Assembly: GCA_965206025.1 (NCBI GenBank)
Contig: CBDBIU010000004.1
Location: 2,108,001-2,172,000 of the forward strand
From: G963668345 sp965206025
Lineage (GTDB): Bacteria > Acidobacteriota > Terriglobia > Bryobacterales > UBA6623
Length of the DNA stretch: 64,000 bases
Direction: 5' to 3'
The translations under genes and the position numbers were made by a program. Of this stretch, positions 17,909 through 27,000 are shown piece by piece. Each line of letters opens with the position of its first letter. Within the stretch, counting starts at the first letter, position 1. The notes under the pieces are model-generated. The model searched no databases. It saw nothing but the letters and a program-made list of their open reading frames with translations, and was not told where the DNA came from.

Positions 17909-18882
17909 ACCGCTTGGGTGGGTGGCCACCACGTGGCCCGGTCCGGGTCGCGCACGACTAGGTCTTTCACGAACGCCAGGGACTTGTGAAAACCCTCGCT
18001 GGCCGAAAACAAGCTGTCTTCTTGTTCGATGGAGAGGACGCCGTCGTAGCCGACAAGCCTGAGGGCGCTGACGAAGTCCTTCCAGAAGGCGACGTCGTGT
18101 CCGTAGCCGACGGTTCGAAACGTCCAGGTACGGCGCTGTTCGTCACCGAAGGGCTTGGTGTCGATGACGCCGTTGAGGTTTCGTGTCACGGTGTTGATCT
18201 TGTTGTCTTTCATCTGCACGTGGAAGACGGCGTTTCCCAGCCGGCGGACGGCGTCAGCTGGATTCATGCCTTGCCAAACGATGTGGCTCGGGTCGACGGC
18301 GGCGCCGACGGCCGGCCCGACCGCGTCGCGTAGCTTGAGCAAGGTCTCGGTGTTATAGACCACGAAGCCGACGAACATTTCAAGGCCGATCCGTACGCCG
18401 TGGTCGCGGGCGTATTTGGCTTCTCGCTCCCAGAAAGGGATCACTTCCTCTTCCCATTGCCAGCGCAGCAATTCGGTGTTTTCATCCGGCCAGGGGAAGC
18501 TTACAAAGTTGGCGTACTTGGCGGTCTTGCTGTCGCCGGGACAGCCGGAGAACGTGTTGACGGTCGGGACGCCGAGTTTTTCCGCCAGTCGAATCGCCTT
18601 GTGCTGGACCGACCTGAAGCGCCGGCGTTTCCCGGGGTTCGGATGCAAAAGGTTGCCGTGGGAGGTCAATGCACATATCTCGAGCCCACGATCGGTGAAC
18701 TTCCGTTTGTACTCCCGGCAGCGATCGTCGCTCGCCAGCAACTCGTCCACCCGGCAGTGGGCCGAGCCGTTGTAGTTTCCCGCGGAGATCTCGACCGCCT
18801 CGACGCCGGTTCCTGAAATACGTTCGAGGCAGTCGTCCAACTCCAAGTCGGCAAACAGATTCGTGTATACGCCGAGTTTCAC
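17905..18882 (-). CDS. sugar phosphate isomerase/epimerase (xylose isomerase-like TIM barrel)
   Basis: 325 aa, GTG start with GGAAGGAG upstream. TIM-barrel AP-endonuclease-2 fold. Candidate metal ligands are E in GLEMFVG, D-H in AVDPSHIVW, H in FHVQMKDNK and E in LSIEQED. Members interconvert keto/aldo sugars or epimerise them. 36 bp downstream of the SDR gene, so probably one transcription unit with it; together they could act on the same sugar. Confidence 0.86.
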   Translation of the reverse strand: MKLGVYTNLFADLELDDCLERISGTGVEAVEISAGNYNGSAHCRVDELLASDDRCREYKRKFTDRGLEICALTSHGNLLHPNPGKRRRFRSVQHKAIRLAEKLGVPTVNTFSGCPGDSKTAKYANFVSFPWPDENTELLRWQWEEEVIPFWEREAKYARDHGVRIGLEMFVGFVVYNTETLLKLRDAVGPAVGAAVDPSHIVWQGMNPADAVRRLGNAVFHVQMKDNKINTVTRNLNGVIDTKPFGDEQRRTWTFRTVGYGHDVAFWKDFVSALRLVGYDGVLSIEQEDSLFSASEGFHKSLAFVKDLVVRDPDRATWWPPTQAV

Positions 18883-18918
18883 GGTTGCTCCTTCCTTTGC
18901 CGCGCCGGCCCGCGGCGC

Positions 18919-19677
18919 CTACGGCAGCAAAACGCGGCCCCCGCCGGCGACCACGGTCTGGCCGGTCATGAAGCTGGATTGCTCGCTGAGCAGAAACAGA
19001 ACGGCGTTGGCGATATCCTCGGGAGTTCCCATCCGCTTGAGCGGGGTGTCTTGAATCTGCTTGGCGCGCGTGGCCTCGTCGAGATTGGCCGCCATATCCG
19101 TGTCGGTCAAACCCGGTGCTACGGCGTTGACCCGGATGTTGTGGGCGGCGAGCGCTTCGGAGAGGCCTTTGGTGAACGCGGTGACTCCCGCCTTGCTCAC
19201 CGAGTAGGGAATGCACATCGGACGTCCGCGCAGGGCGGCGACGGACGTGATATTCACGATGCGGCCGAATCCGCGCTCGACCATGCCGCCCTTGACCGCC
19301 CAGGTTACAAGATAGACGCCGGTCAAGTTGACGTCGAGCGTCCGTTGCCAAACCTCGAGGGTCGCCTCTTCGTGCGACACGGTGTCATACACGGCGGCGT
19401 TGTTGACCAGTAGGTCCACCGGGCCCAGCGCCGAGCTGACCTCGGCGACCATCGACTCGACCTCGTCGGGCGAGGAAACATCGGCGCGCACGAGGTGGGC
19501 CGCGCTTCCCGCCTCTTCCACCCGCTTGGCTGTCTCTTCGGCCGCCTTTTCGCTCGATCGATAGTTGACGGCTACTTTCGCCCCGGCCGTGGCGAGTTGT
19601 TCACAGCAAGCTCGGCCAATTCCCTTGGCGCCGCCGGTCACCAGGGCAACTCGTCCTTCGAATTCAGATGAAGCCAT
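18919..19677 (-). CDS. SDR family oxidoreductase (FabG-like)
   Basis: 252 aa from ATG 19677; the frame extends to 19929 but the extra 84 residues are Arg/Ser-rich and noncoding-like. NAD(P) motif TGGAKGIG, NNAA (LLVNNAAVYD), catalytic S in NITSVAALRG and YSVSK (YxxxK), C-terminal 'MTGQTVVAGGG'. Classical SDR with the FabG pattern, but the context (isomerase downstream, epimerase divergent) points to a sugar or polyol substrate rather than fatty acid synthesis. Confidence 0.88.
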   Translation of the reverse strand: MASSEFEGRVALVTGGAKGIGRACCEQLATAGAKVAVNYRSSEKAAEETAKRVEEAGSAAHLVRADVSSPDEVESMVAEVSSALGPVDLLVNNAAVYDTVSHEEATLEVWQRTLDVNLTGVYLVTWAVKGGMVERGFGRIVNITSVAALRGRPMCIPYSVSKAGVTAFTKGLSEALAAHNIRVNAVAPGLTDTDMAANLDEATRAKQIQDTPLKRMGTPEDIANAVLFLLSEQSSFMTGQTVVAGGGRVLLP

Positions 19678-19928
19678 CCGTTGCCTTCCCGCGGAAACCC
19701 CGTGGCGAGCACGCGGATTCTTGCTTGTAGCTGAGCGCGGCGAATGGTTATCATACTTCAAACTGCGGAGCATACGCGAACGAGAGCGGCTGCGCCGGCG
19801 TGCGGATGATCTGTGCGCGCGCGTTCGGCGTCGCCGCCGCGCCAAGTTGGAAAGTTGTTGGGCCGATCTTCCCTTCAGAGGATGAGCTTTTTGAATCGGA
19901 TTCTTTTTTGACGGAGGTTTAACAGACA

Positions 19929-20909
19929 ATGGGTCACGTCCTTGTCACAGGTGCTACCGGCTACGTCGGGCGCGAGCTCGTGCGCCAGCTACAGGAAAGA
20001 GGGGATCGGGTCACCGGCCTGGGCAGAAGCGAACCCAAGGGTGATCTCGAATACGTGCAGGCGGATCTGACCGATGGCGCCGGCTTGCGGCAAGCGCTCG
20101 AGGGAAAGACCTACGACTGCGTCATGCACCTTGCTTCGCTCCCCGGAGACACCGGCGACCCGCAGGAAATGATCGGACTCAATGTCAATGGTTGCTTGAA
20201 CATCCTCGAGTTTGCCCGCCAATCGAAGACGCCGCGGGCGATTGTCGCCAGCAGTGTCTCGGCCTACGAGTGGTACCCGGGAACGAAATTCAATCCGCCC
20301 GACTACGTTCCTGTGGATGAGAACCATCCCTGCCGCCCCAGGGATATGTACTCCGTGACGAAGCGGATGCAGGAAGAGCTGGCCCAGACGTATTTTTATC
20401 AATACGAGATGGCGACCACCGTGTTGCGTCTGACGGCGGTGGTCGGGCCTAGGGGCAGCGGGGGAGGCCGCGGCTGGCGGGAAATCGCCGAGAATCTCGC
20501 CCAAGGGGAGAAGGTGCAAGTCCCTCACTTTTCCGCCGAAGAAGTCTGCCATTACATCGATTTCCGGGACGTGGCGAGAATGTTCATCGCCGCTGCCGAC
20601 TCGATGGAAACCGCGGGTCAGATTTTCAATTGCTGCGGGCCGGGGCCGACGAGCGGAACCGAGTTTCAGGAGTCGGTCGAAAAACTCTTTCCCGGCATCA
20701 AGGTCGAATTCGGGTTCCCTTGGAGCATGGCCCAAGGACAAGCCATTTCCTTCAGCATGGATAAGGCGAAGCAAGTCTTCGGGTTCGAGCCGATTTACTC
20801 TCTCGAAGACAGCCTACGCAGCATCAAGGAGTGGATCGACGCCGGCGGCCTCGAGGAAGCCCAAAAGGCCGACGCCGGCTACGAATCAGGCGTGAGCACT
20901 TCGGAGTGA
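19929..20909 (+). CDS. NAD-dependent epimerase/dehydratase (extended SDR)
   Basis: 326 aa. Extended SDR: NAD motif TGATGYVG, MHLASLPGD, catalytic SSVSAYEW and MYSVTKR (YxxxK). A C-terminal substrate domain includes 'CHYIDFRDVARMFIAAADSM', typical of nucleotide-sugar epimerases/dehydratases. Divergent from the SDR across 251 bp. An exact substrate cannot be assigned. The 89 bp after it contain the palindrome GCGGGGCCCCGC. Confidence 0.88.
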   Translation: MGHVLVTGATGYVGRELVRQLQERGDRVTGLGRSEPKGDLEYVQADLTDGAGLRQALEGKTYDCVMHLASLPGDTGDPQEMIGLNVNGCLNILEFARQSKTPRAIVASSVSAYEWYPGTKFNPPDYVPVDENHPCRPRDMYSVTKRMQEELAQTYFYQYEMATTVLRLTAVVGPRGSGGGRGWREIAENLAQGEKVQVPHFSAEEVCHYIDFRDVARMFIAAADSMETAGQIFNCCGPGPTSGTEFQESVEKLFPGIKVEFGFPWSMAQGQAISFSMDKAKQVFGFEPIYSLEDSLRSIKEWIDAGGLEEAQKADAGYESGVSTSE

Positions 20910-20998
20910 AAAGGGGAAACTGCTCGTTCCCGTTATGGCGATTCCCGACGGCGGCGGGGAGGCGCGGGGCCCCGCTAAGGTGGTGGTGAAAACCCTGC

Positions 20999-21676
20999 CT
21001 ACGCTTCGACTTCCACCGGCCGCTCCCGCGGAATCTTGCGGTCATTCGCCATGAAGTCTTCGAGGCCCTTGTCCGTCATGGGGTGCTCGCACATGGCTTC
21101 GAAGACGTGAAACGGCACGGCTACGCTGTCCGCGCCGGCGACGATCACGTCGATGACCTGTTCCACGTCTTTAATGCTGGCGGCCACTAAATTCGTCTTC
21201 AGATCGAAGGCGTTGAGTAGTTGGCGAATCCTGCGGATCGTCTCCACGCCGTCGTAACCGGCCATACGCGCGCGCCCGATGAAGGGGCTGAGAAACTGCG
21301 CGCCCGCCAGCGTCGCCAGCAGTCCCTGCGTGGGGTTAAAGATGAGCGTTGCGTTGGTCCTGATCCCCTCGGACACCATGATCTTGACCGCCGCCAGGCC
21401 CGCCTTATTGGCGGTCACCTTGACGGCCAGCAGATCGTCCATTTGGTTCAACTCCCTGGCGCGGCGGCAAATCTGCTCCGTCGTTTGCCCGACTGATTGA
21501 ACCGCGATCGGTCCGTCGAAGTGCCGACGGATCTCCTCGATCACTTCCTGATAGCTCTTCCCGCTCTGAGCTATCTTTTGGCTGTTGGTCGCAATGCCGT
21601 CGATCAGGCCGGTCGAAACCGCATCCTTGATTTCGTCCGCGTCGGCGGTGTCGAGGAAAATTCGGTACGTGCCCAT
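20999..21676 (-). CDS. transaldolase/fructose-6-phosphate aldolase-like protein
   Basis: 225 aa, ATG with AAGGAG upstream. Small transaldolase (TalC/Fsa) length and fold: catalytic Asp9 in IFLDTAD, Schiff-base Lys86 in LLAVKVTAN, 'NATLIFNPTQGLLATLAGAQ', 'FIGRARMAGYDG', 'LVAASIKDVEQV', PFHVFEAM. Two family-conserved spots differ: TNPS is TNSQ and VKIPMT is VKVTAN. This suggests a divergent aldolase with altered substrate. It follows pfkB by 55 bp, consistent with cleavage of a phosphorylated sugar made by that kinase. Confidence 0.85.
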   Translation of the reverse strand: MGTYRIFLDTADADEIKDAVSTGLIDGIATNSQKIAQSGKSYQEVIEEIRRHFDGPIAVQSVGQTTEQICRRARELNQMDDLLAVKVTANKAGLAAVKIMVSEGIRTNATLIFNPTQGLLATLAGAQFLSPFIGRARMAGYDGVETIRRIRQLLNAFDLKTNLVAASIKDVEQVIDVIVAGADSVAVPFHVFEAMCEHPMTDKGLEDFMANDRKIPRERPVEVEA

Positions 21677-21731
21677 CGTTTCTCCTTACCTAAAGACCAT
21701 TCTGACGCATTTCGCGAGGGGTGTCGCGGAG

Positions 21732-22652
21732 TCATTTCCTCCAACCTCCCAGCGCCTCCTCCACTTGTGCGCTCGCGGGCATGCGGCGCGTAACCACGCC
21801 GCCCCTTTGTTGAATCACGTGGTAGGCTGCCATTGACCCGAATCGGACCGCGTCCACCAAATCCCGAGACTTCGCATAGCGAAAGAAGAACCCGGCCGTG
21901 TAACAGTCACCTGCTCCCGTGGTATCGACGACCTCCGCCTCGCCGCGAAACGCCGGTACGGTCTCCACACCGCCGGGCGTATAGATGTCGGTACCCTCGC
22001 CTCCCCGCGTCAGCAGGACAACCTGCGGCCCCCAGGAAAGAATGTCGCGGGCCAGGCCGGGAATCGCGTCAGCGCTCTCGCCGGTGAGCAGTATGCAATC
22101 GTCTTCGCTGGCCTTGATGATCTCGAAGTGCGACACGTATCGGCGAAACGTCTCCCCGTCGGTCAGGAACAACGAGCTGCCGTTCACCGGTCGGCCCGTC
22201 CCCCCAAGCCCTGTCAAATCGCAGGCCATCAAGCCGCCGGAGGAGGCCAGCTTTTCGACGACTTCGAATCCGACATCGAAATTCGATCCGCAAACGTAGA
22301 AAATCTTACTGCTGAAGAAAGTATCGGGAATCTGGCCGAGGTGTATCGGCGGCGCGACGGCGTCGTAGCGCAGGATTCTCTTGCGTCCCTGATCGTCGTA
22401 GCCGAGCACGTTCGTCGTCGTTGCGGGACTCTTCCGGTCGAGGCCGCCCTGGTCGACTCCGGCATCCGCGAAAACCTGAAGAAAGTCAGCGAGCATGTCG
22501 TCGCCCACGCGAGTCACGATGCCGGCTTCCCCTCCCAGACAAGCCACGCACACAGTGGAGTACGCAGCGGGGCCTCCCAGGACAAACTGCTTCCGGCCAT
22601 CCTTATCGATGATGGTTTCCTTCAGGATGTTGCCTAACGAGACGAGGTCCAT
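21732..22652 (-). CDS. PfkB family carbohydrate kinase
   Basis: 306 aa, near the usual 300-320. Ribokinase fold: N-terminal GGPAAYST substrate region, 'VTRVGDDMLADFLQVFADAG', and the C-terminal signature DTTGAGDCYTAGFFF with the catalytic aspartate. It would phosphorylate a sugar, sugar acid or cyclitol using ATP. Sits between two Gfo/Idh dehydrogenases upstream and the transaldolase downstream on the same strand. Confidence 0.88.
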   Translation of the reverse strand: MDLVSLGNILKETIIDKDGRKQFVLGGPAAYSTVCVACLGGEAGIVTRVGDDMLADFLQVFADAGVDQGGLDRKSPATTTNVLGYDDQGRKRILRYDAVAPPIHLGQIPDTFFSSKIFYVCGSNFDVGFEVVEKLASSGGLMACDLTGLGGTGRPVNGSSLFLTDGETFRRYVSHFEIIKASEDDCILLTGESADAIPGLARDILSWGPQVVLLTRGGEGTDIYTPGGVETVPAFRGEAEVVDTTGAGDCYTAGFFFRYAKSRDLVDAVRFGSMAAYHVIQQRGGVVTRRMPASAQVEEALGGWRK

Positions 22653-22781
22653 GAGAACGTTCGCTGGATGTTGGAAAAAATGGAGACAGTCCGCTTCGCG
22701 CCTCTATACATTTGCTGATATCACGGGCGCCGCGGGTGGCGCCCGGTACGGTCCCCATTTTTTCCGTCGAACGGAGCAGAA

Positions 22782-22831
22782 AGAGCCGCGCCCGTAAGGG
22801 CGCGGGCCCGCGGGCTAACGCCCGCGGCTCT
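22782..22831 (-). terminator. branched hairpin downstream of the Gfo/Idh pair
   Basis: An outer stem AGAGCC (22782-22787) / GGCTCT (22826-22831) encloses two inner hairpins, CGCGCCC/GGGCGCG with loop GTAA and GCGGGC/GCCCGC with loop TAAC. It lies 18 bp after the Gfo/Idh stop on the minus strand, with TTTC following, so it may terminate that operon; the two-armed shape is also REP-like. Confidence 0.55.
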
Positions 22832-22848
22832 GTTTTCCCAGCCGGTCA

Positions 22849-23964
22849 CTACACGCTCACCCGCCGTCCGGTTTTCGCCGATTCGTACGCCGCCTCGGAC
22901 ACCGCTGCGACGATCCGGCCGTCCACGCCGCTCACCTCGAGCGGCTTGTCATCCGCGACGGCGTCGATGAAATGATCGATCTGCGCTTTGAAGGGATAAG
23001 AAACCACCTCGTGCGGGGCGAGCGGCCCTCCCGGCTGGCGAACGGCTGGGATCTCGATCTCATGCCTGCCGCCCAGCTCACAGTGTTCCCCCTTGAGCAG
23101 ATAGACCTTCGCCCGCAGCGCCTCGACGGAATCAAAAGGCGGGGCCTCGAACGTGATGCTCCCCTCGGTCCCGTACAAGAAGCCTTGTTCGGTGAATTCC
23201 GACGAATAGAGCGGGCGTTTGTCCCAGGCCGACCTTTCTACCCACTCCACGCGGTTGAAACCCATGTCCAGAACACAGGTGGCCTGATTTTCGAAGCGCA
23301 GGATGAGCGTGGCCTGGTCTTCGTACATCCTGCCGGGGACGACCTTGGATGTTTCGGCGTAGACGGTTTTCACCTCGGAACCGAAGAACCAGCGGGCGCA
23401 GTCGATGTAATGGCTGCAGTTGTCGAGAATCACGCCGCCGCCGATTCTCTCATCCTCGCTGAATACTTTTGACTCGCGCGATCCGGGCGGAAAATAGAGA
23501 TTCCAGTGGATGTCGAAGTGATAGATCCTTCCGATGTATCCCTGGTCGATGATCCGCTTGATCTTGACGAAGCCGGGATTGAAGCGCTTCATGAAGCCGA
23601 CCGTCAGGTGAACGCCGGCTTTCTCAGCGGCTTCGACCATTTCGCGCGCTTCCTGAAGCGACCGAGCCATCGGCTTTTCACACAAAATGTGTTTGCCCGC
23701 CTGGGCCGCGGCTAGAGCGATCTCATGATGCATCCAAACCGGGGCGCAGATGCTGACGGCGTCGAGCTCGTCGAGTGCAAGCAGTTTGCGGTAATCGGTG
23801 AACGAATGCTTCGCCTGCCATCGTTCGGCAACGGACTCCGCCTGCTCCTCGATATCGGAGCAGACGGCGACCAGCTTCGCTTTTGGGTTCTCCCAATACC
23901 AAGGCAGATGGCCGGTTTGGGCGATTTGGCCACAGCCGATAACCCCGATCTTGACGGTATCCAT
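22849..23964 (-). CDS. Gfo/Idh/MocA family oxidoreductase
   Basis: 371 aa. Rossmann motif GVIGCGQIAQTGHLP, catalytic-lysine motif CEKPMARS, 'LTVGFMKRFNPGF', GGGVILDNCSHYID, which are all family hallmarks; no signal peptide, so cytoplasmic. It probably oxidises a hydroxyl of a sugar, sugar acid or inositol with NAD(P). Its start abuts the stop of the next Gfo/Idh gene, so the two are cotranscribed. Confidence 0.9.
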   Translation of the reverse strand: MDTVKIGVIGCGQIAQTGHLPWYWENPKAKLVAVCSDIEEQAESVAERWQAKHSFTDYRKLLALDELDAVSICAPVWMHHEIALAAAQAGKHILCEKPMARSLQEAREMVEAAEKAGVHLTVGFMKRFNPGFVKIKRIIDQGYIGRIYHFDIHWNLYFPPGSRESKVFSEDERIGGGVILDNCSHYIDCARWFFGSEVKTVYAETSKVVPGRMYEDQATLILRFENQATCVLDMGFNRVEWVERSAWDKRPLYSSEFTEQGFLYGTEGSITFEAPPFDSVEALRAKVYLLKGEHCELGGRHEIEIPAVRQPGGPLAPHEVVSYPFKAQIDHFIDAVADDKPLEVSGVDGRIVAAVSEAAYESAKTGRRVSV

Positions 23965-24957
23965 TTAAGGCAGGTTGATGATCTTGCCGCTCTTCACGGA
24001 CTCGATCATGCTAAGGGCGATTCGCGTGGCTTCGGTTCCGTCCCGGCCGGTGGAAAGTGGTTCTTCGTCGTTCTCGATGCATTGGAAGAAGTGCCTGATT
24101 TCTTCCATCACGCCGTCGCTGCCGTCAAAGAAGTACTCCTCGACTTCGAGGTCATCGCGCGTGCAGACTCGCAAGTGGTAAGGGTAGTCGAGCTTTCCCC
24201 ACAGTTGGACGACGGCATTCTCATAGTTGATGGCCAGGTATTCGCGCGAAATGGGTTCTTCAGAAGCCGCTCCGGCGCCGATCGCGGCGACCGTTCCCTT
24301 CTTGAAGCGCAAGGTAAACACGGCCGAGTCGGGTTGGTTCGCGTCCAGGAAACGGTGTGTTCCACCCTCGGCGTAGAGCCTGACGACATCATCACCCACC
24401 AGGTAGCGGAGATTGTCGATCGAATGAACCGCATTCTCTAACAGGATTCCCGGGCATTCACCTTCCTTGAACTTCCAGCCGGGATCGGGCACCTTCCACA
24501 GCGGATAGGTGTACATGGCCCAAAGAGCTTTCCCGTACTGTTCGGCGTGGTCCTTGACGAATACGCAGGCCTTGGCGTAGCGATGCTTGAAGGCGATGAA
24601 CAGTTTGACGCCGTGCTGTTTGCAAACCTTCACCATCTCCTCGCAGTCCTCGACCGTCGAGGCCATCGGCTTTTCCATGAACACATGGACGCCGCGTTCG
24701 GCGGCTAACTTGGCCGGCAAAAGATGCAGGGCGGGGGCCGTGGCGACGATGACGCCGTCGAGCTTTTCCTTGTCGTACATCTCCTCCATGTTTTCGTAAA
24801 GCTTCGCGCCGCGCAGATCGAAGCCCTCGGCCGAGGCTCGCCTGCGCACGGCGACCGCCGTGATTTTCACGTAGTCCAACTCGGAGAAGTAGTTGAACAG
24901 CCGCTGTCCCCACCACCCCAGGCCAACGAGTCCGACGGAAAATGTTTTGCTCGGCAT
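23965..24957 (-). CDS. Gfo/Idh/MocA family oxidoreductase
   Basis: 330 aa. Rossmann 'VGLVGLGWWGQRLFNYF', MEKPMASTVEDCEEMV, 'KLFIAFKHRYAKA', ENAVHSIDNLRY. Start ATG with AAAGGAC upstream. First gene of the minus-strand series Gfo/Idh - Gfo/Idh - PfkB - transaldolase. Sequence differs markedly from the downstream paralogue, so they are distinct enzymes or subunits rather than a recent duplication. Confidence 0.9.
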   Translation of the reverse strand: MPSKTFSVGLVGLGWWGQRLFNYFSELDYVKITAVAVRRRASAEGFDLRGAKLYENMEEMYDKEKLDGVIVATAPALHLLPAKLAAERGVHVFMEKPMASTVEDCEEMVKVCKQHGVKLFIAFKHRYAKACVFVKDHAEQYGKALWAMYTYPLWKVPDPGWKFKEGECPGILLENAVHSIDNLRYLVGDDVVRLYAEGGTHRFLDANQPDSAVFTLRFKKGTVAAIGAGAASEEPISREYLAINYENAVVQLWGKLDYPYHLRVCTRDDLEVEEYFFDGSDGVMEEIRHFFQCIENDEEPLSTGRDGTEATRIALSMIESVKSGKIINLP

Positions 24958-24967
24958 GTCGTGTCCT

Positions 24968-25180
24968 TTAGTTGTTGATTTCGGTTGATCCTTCAGCCGG
25001 AGCGAAGAATACTAGGGCACGTAGTTCTTCCTCGATCGAATGGAATCGCTGCTCAACACCGGACTTGACAAAAAGCACGCTGCTCGCCTGAACAGGTTGA
25101 TCTTCGCTCCCTGCGCGAAATCGAGCCATCCCGCAGCACGCAATAGACCTCATCCTCATTCGTCGTACGCAACGAATTGC
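24968..25180 (-). pseudogene. frameshifted remnant of a small cupin protein
   Basis: The minus strand encodes a cupin C-terminal half ('SSVLFVKSGVEQRFHSIEEE' then LRALVFFAPAEGS), typical of cupin-2 proteins. Just upstream, the match continues in other frames as NEDEVYCVLR and, before that, EQFVAYDE, so at least one and probably two frameshifts are present. The N-terminus is not recognisable. Position is directly upstream of the Gfo/Idh pair on the same strand. Confidence 0.5.
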
Positions 25181-25522
25181 TCCGGGCGCCTGTCCCCGGA
25201 AGGGTCGAAGGCACGTGGAATCAGTAACATTTTCAGCCGCGGTCGACAGCCCCTATTCTTCGAGGTCCTGGGCTTTCACCGCGGGCTAATAGGACCTTCT
25301 CGGTTGGCGGCGTGGGTCGGTACAGCGGCTTGGCCTCGGGCCCGAGCACTCTCGACTGCATGCCGCGGACATTCGTCGGTTCGTATACGCCTACCAGGCC
25401 ATTTCCCAGGAACCAAGTATCCCAAAAATACAATAGGACCACAAAATCGAGCTGGATTGCCGTGGGCCAATCGCTCTCTGTCGGAGTTTCCGGCTCGATA
25501 TAGCGCCGCGGCCGTCAGCCAT
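25181..25522. other. region without a supported gene
   Basis: A minus-strand frame at about 25233-25505 gives 'LGNGLVGVYEPTNVRGMQSR' followed by VLGPEAKPLYRPTPP, which looks somewhat protein-like but matches no family I recognise; it could be a further decayed remnant. A 162-residue plus-strand frame here is judged a shadow. Confidence 0.35.
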
Positions 25523-26911
25523 CTATAGCGCCGGCGGAATGAGCAGCATGGCGACTACGCTGATGGCAAAGCATGCCGCGGCCACAAGAAATGTGTACCC
25601 TACCATCTCGCCGAATCGCAGCCGCGCCACCGCCAGGATGGGAATGGCCCAGAACGGTTGGATGAGGTTGGTCGTCCCGTCGCCATACGCGTAGGCGAGG
25701 ACTACCGTAGTGACCGACACGCCGAGCTCGCGCCCCGCTGGGATAAGGAATGGCGCTTCGATCAGCCACTTGGACCCGGCGGAGGGAACAAACAGATTCA
25801 TGAACGCCGAATAGATGTACACCACCAGCGGGAAGGTGCCGGTGGTTGAGAAATCGGCGAATAGTTGTCCCAGCCAATTGCCAAGCCCGGTGTTGTTCAT
25901 GACGCCGAAAATCCCAGCGTAAAAGGGGAACTGAAGAATAATGCCCCAGGTGGTTCCCACGCCTTGCCGGCAAGCGTTGACGAACGACACTGGCCGTCTG
26001 TGCAGCAGCAGGGCGGCGACGAGAAAGGTCATGTTGTAGGCGTTGATCGTCCAGGTGGTCCCAAAGCCGCGGGTGGCCAGCGAGTGGCCAAGCGGGTAGG
26101 CGATCAGGATGGCCGCTAACAGCACCCAGCCCGGGAAGCGATCGATTCTTCCGGCCGGAGTCGGCGAGTCTTCCGGGGAATCCGGTGGCTTCGGCAGGAT
26201 CTGTTGAATTCGCTCCGGGGAAAGCGTAACCGCGCCTCGGCGAGGGTGGAGCGCCACTACCGTGAGAAAACCCACTGCCGCCATCACCAGCGCAAAACCG
26301 AGATTGAACGGAGCGAACAATGTCTCGGTCACCGGTACCAGACGATCGACAATGGGACTTCCGGTCGCCGGTGCGAGGAGAGGATTTCCCGGCGTGGCCA
26401 GGATAAGCGGCGCCGAACTCGAAAGCCCAAAAGGAAACATCGTCCCCAAACCGAGATAAGCGGCCGCGATCAAAACCCGGATGTCCGCGTTGGGGTTGTG
26501 GCGGCACAAGAACGGTACGAGCAGGGCCGACGCGACGAGGCATAAGGCCCAATTCAAGTACGCCGCGGCAAGAGAAAAGACGGCGGCCAAAGCGACCGCC
26601 TGCAAAGGCCGGTGGGGATCGGGCATACGGGCCAGACGGTCGAGCAGCTTGAAAACCGGTGGAGAAGATACACAGGCGTGGGAGGCGACCATGATAATCG
26701 TAAACTGCATGGCCAGCTCGAGCAGGTTCCACATCCCCCCGCCCCAGGCGAGGACAGCGTCCTCGGCTCCGACGCCCGCTCCCAAGACGGCCAGCAGCAA
26801 GGCGCAGCTTGTGAGGATCATGCAGATGACCCAGGAGTTCGGCACCCAGCGCTCGGTCAAGCGCGACAAGCCGGCTCCCAAGTCTCGGAATCGGTCGATC
26901 AAGGACGTCAT
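25523..26911 (-). CDS. atoE: short-chain fatty acid transporter, AtoE family
   Basis: 462 aa. A polytopic inner-membrane protein with about a dozen hydrophobic segments. Family features: 'WVPNSWVICMILTSCALLLA' near the N-terminus, 'AMQFTIIMVASHACVSSPPV', 'QFPFYAGIFGVMNNTGLGNW', 'SAFMNLFVPSAGSKWLIEAP' and 'YGDGTTNLIQPFWAIPIL', matching the SCFA_trans family that imports butyrate-type acids. Related carriers may take other carboxylates. No acetoacetate or butyrate metabolic genes are adjacent, so the substrate is inferred from family only. Confidence 0.87.
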   Translation of the reverse strand: MTSLIDRFRDLGAGLSRLTERWVPNSWVICMILTSCALLLAVLGAGVGAEDAVLAWGGGMWNLLELAMQFTIIMVASHACVSSPPVFKLLDRLARMPDPHRPLQAVALAAVFSLAAAYLNWALCLVASALLVPFLCRHNPNADIRVLIAAAYLGLGTMFPFGLSSSAPLILATPGNPLLAPATGSPIVDRLVPVTETLFAPFNLGFALVMAAVGFLTVVALHPRRGAVTLSPERIQQILPKPPDSPEDSPTPAGRIDRFPGWVLLAAILIAYPLGHSLATRGFGTTWTINAYNMTFLVAALLLHRRPVSFVNACRQGVGTTWGIILQFPFYAGIFGVMNNTGLGNWLGQLFADFSTTGTFPLVVYIYSAFMNLFVPSAGSKWLIEAPFLIPAGRELGVSVTTVVLAYAYGDGTTNLIQPFWAIPILAVARLRFGEMVGYTFLVAAACFAISVVAMLLIPPAL

Positions 26912-27000
26912 GGCGTGTGTCCGGTAGGCCGTGGCCTTCGTCGTCGGAGACGATGTACTCTACCGCAAACGGCCGGGCGCGGTAAACAGACAGGGCTGAT

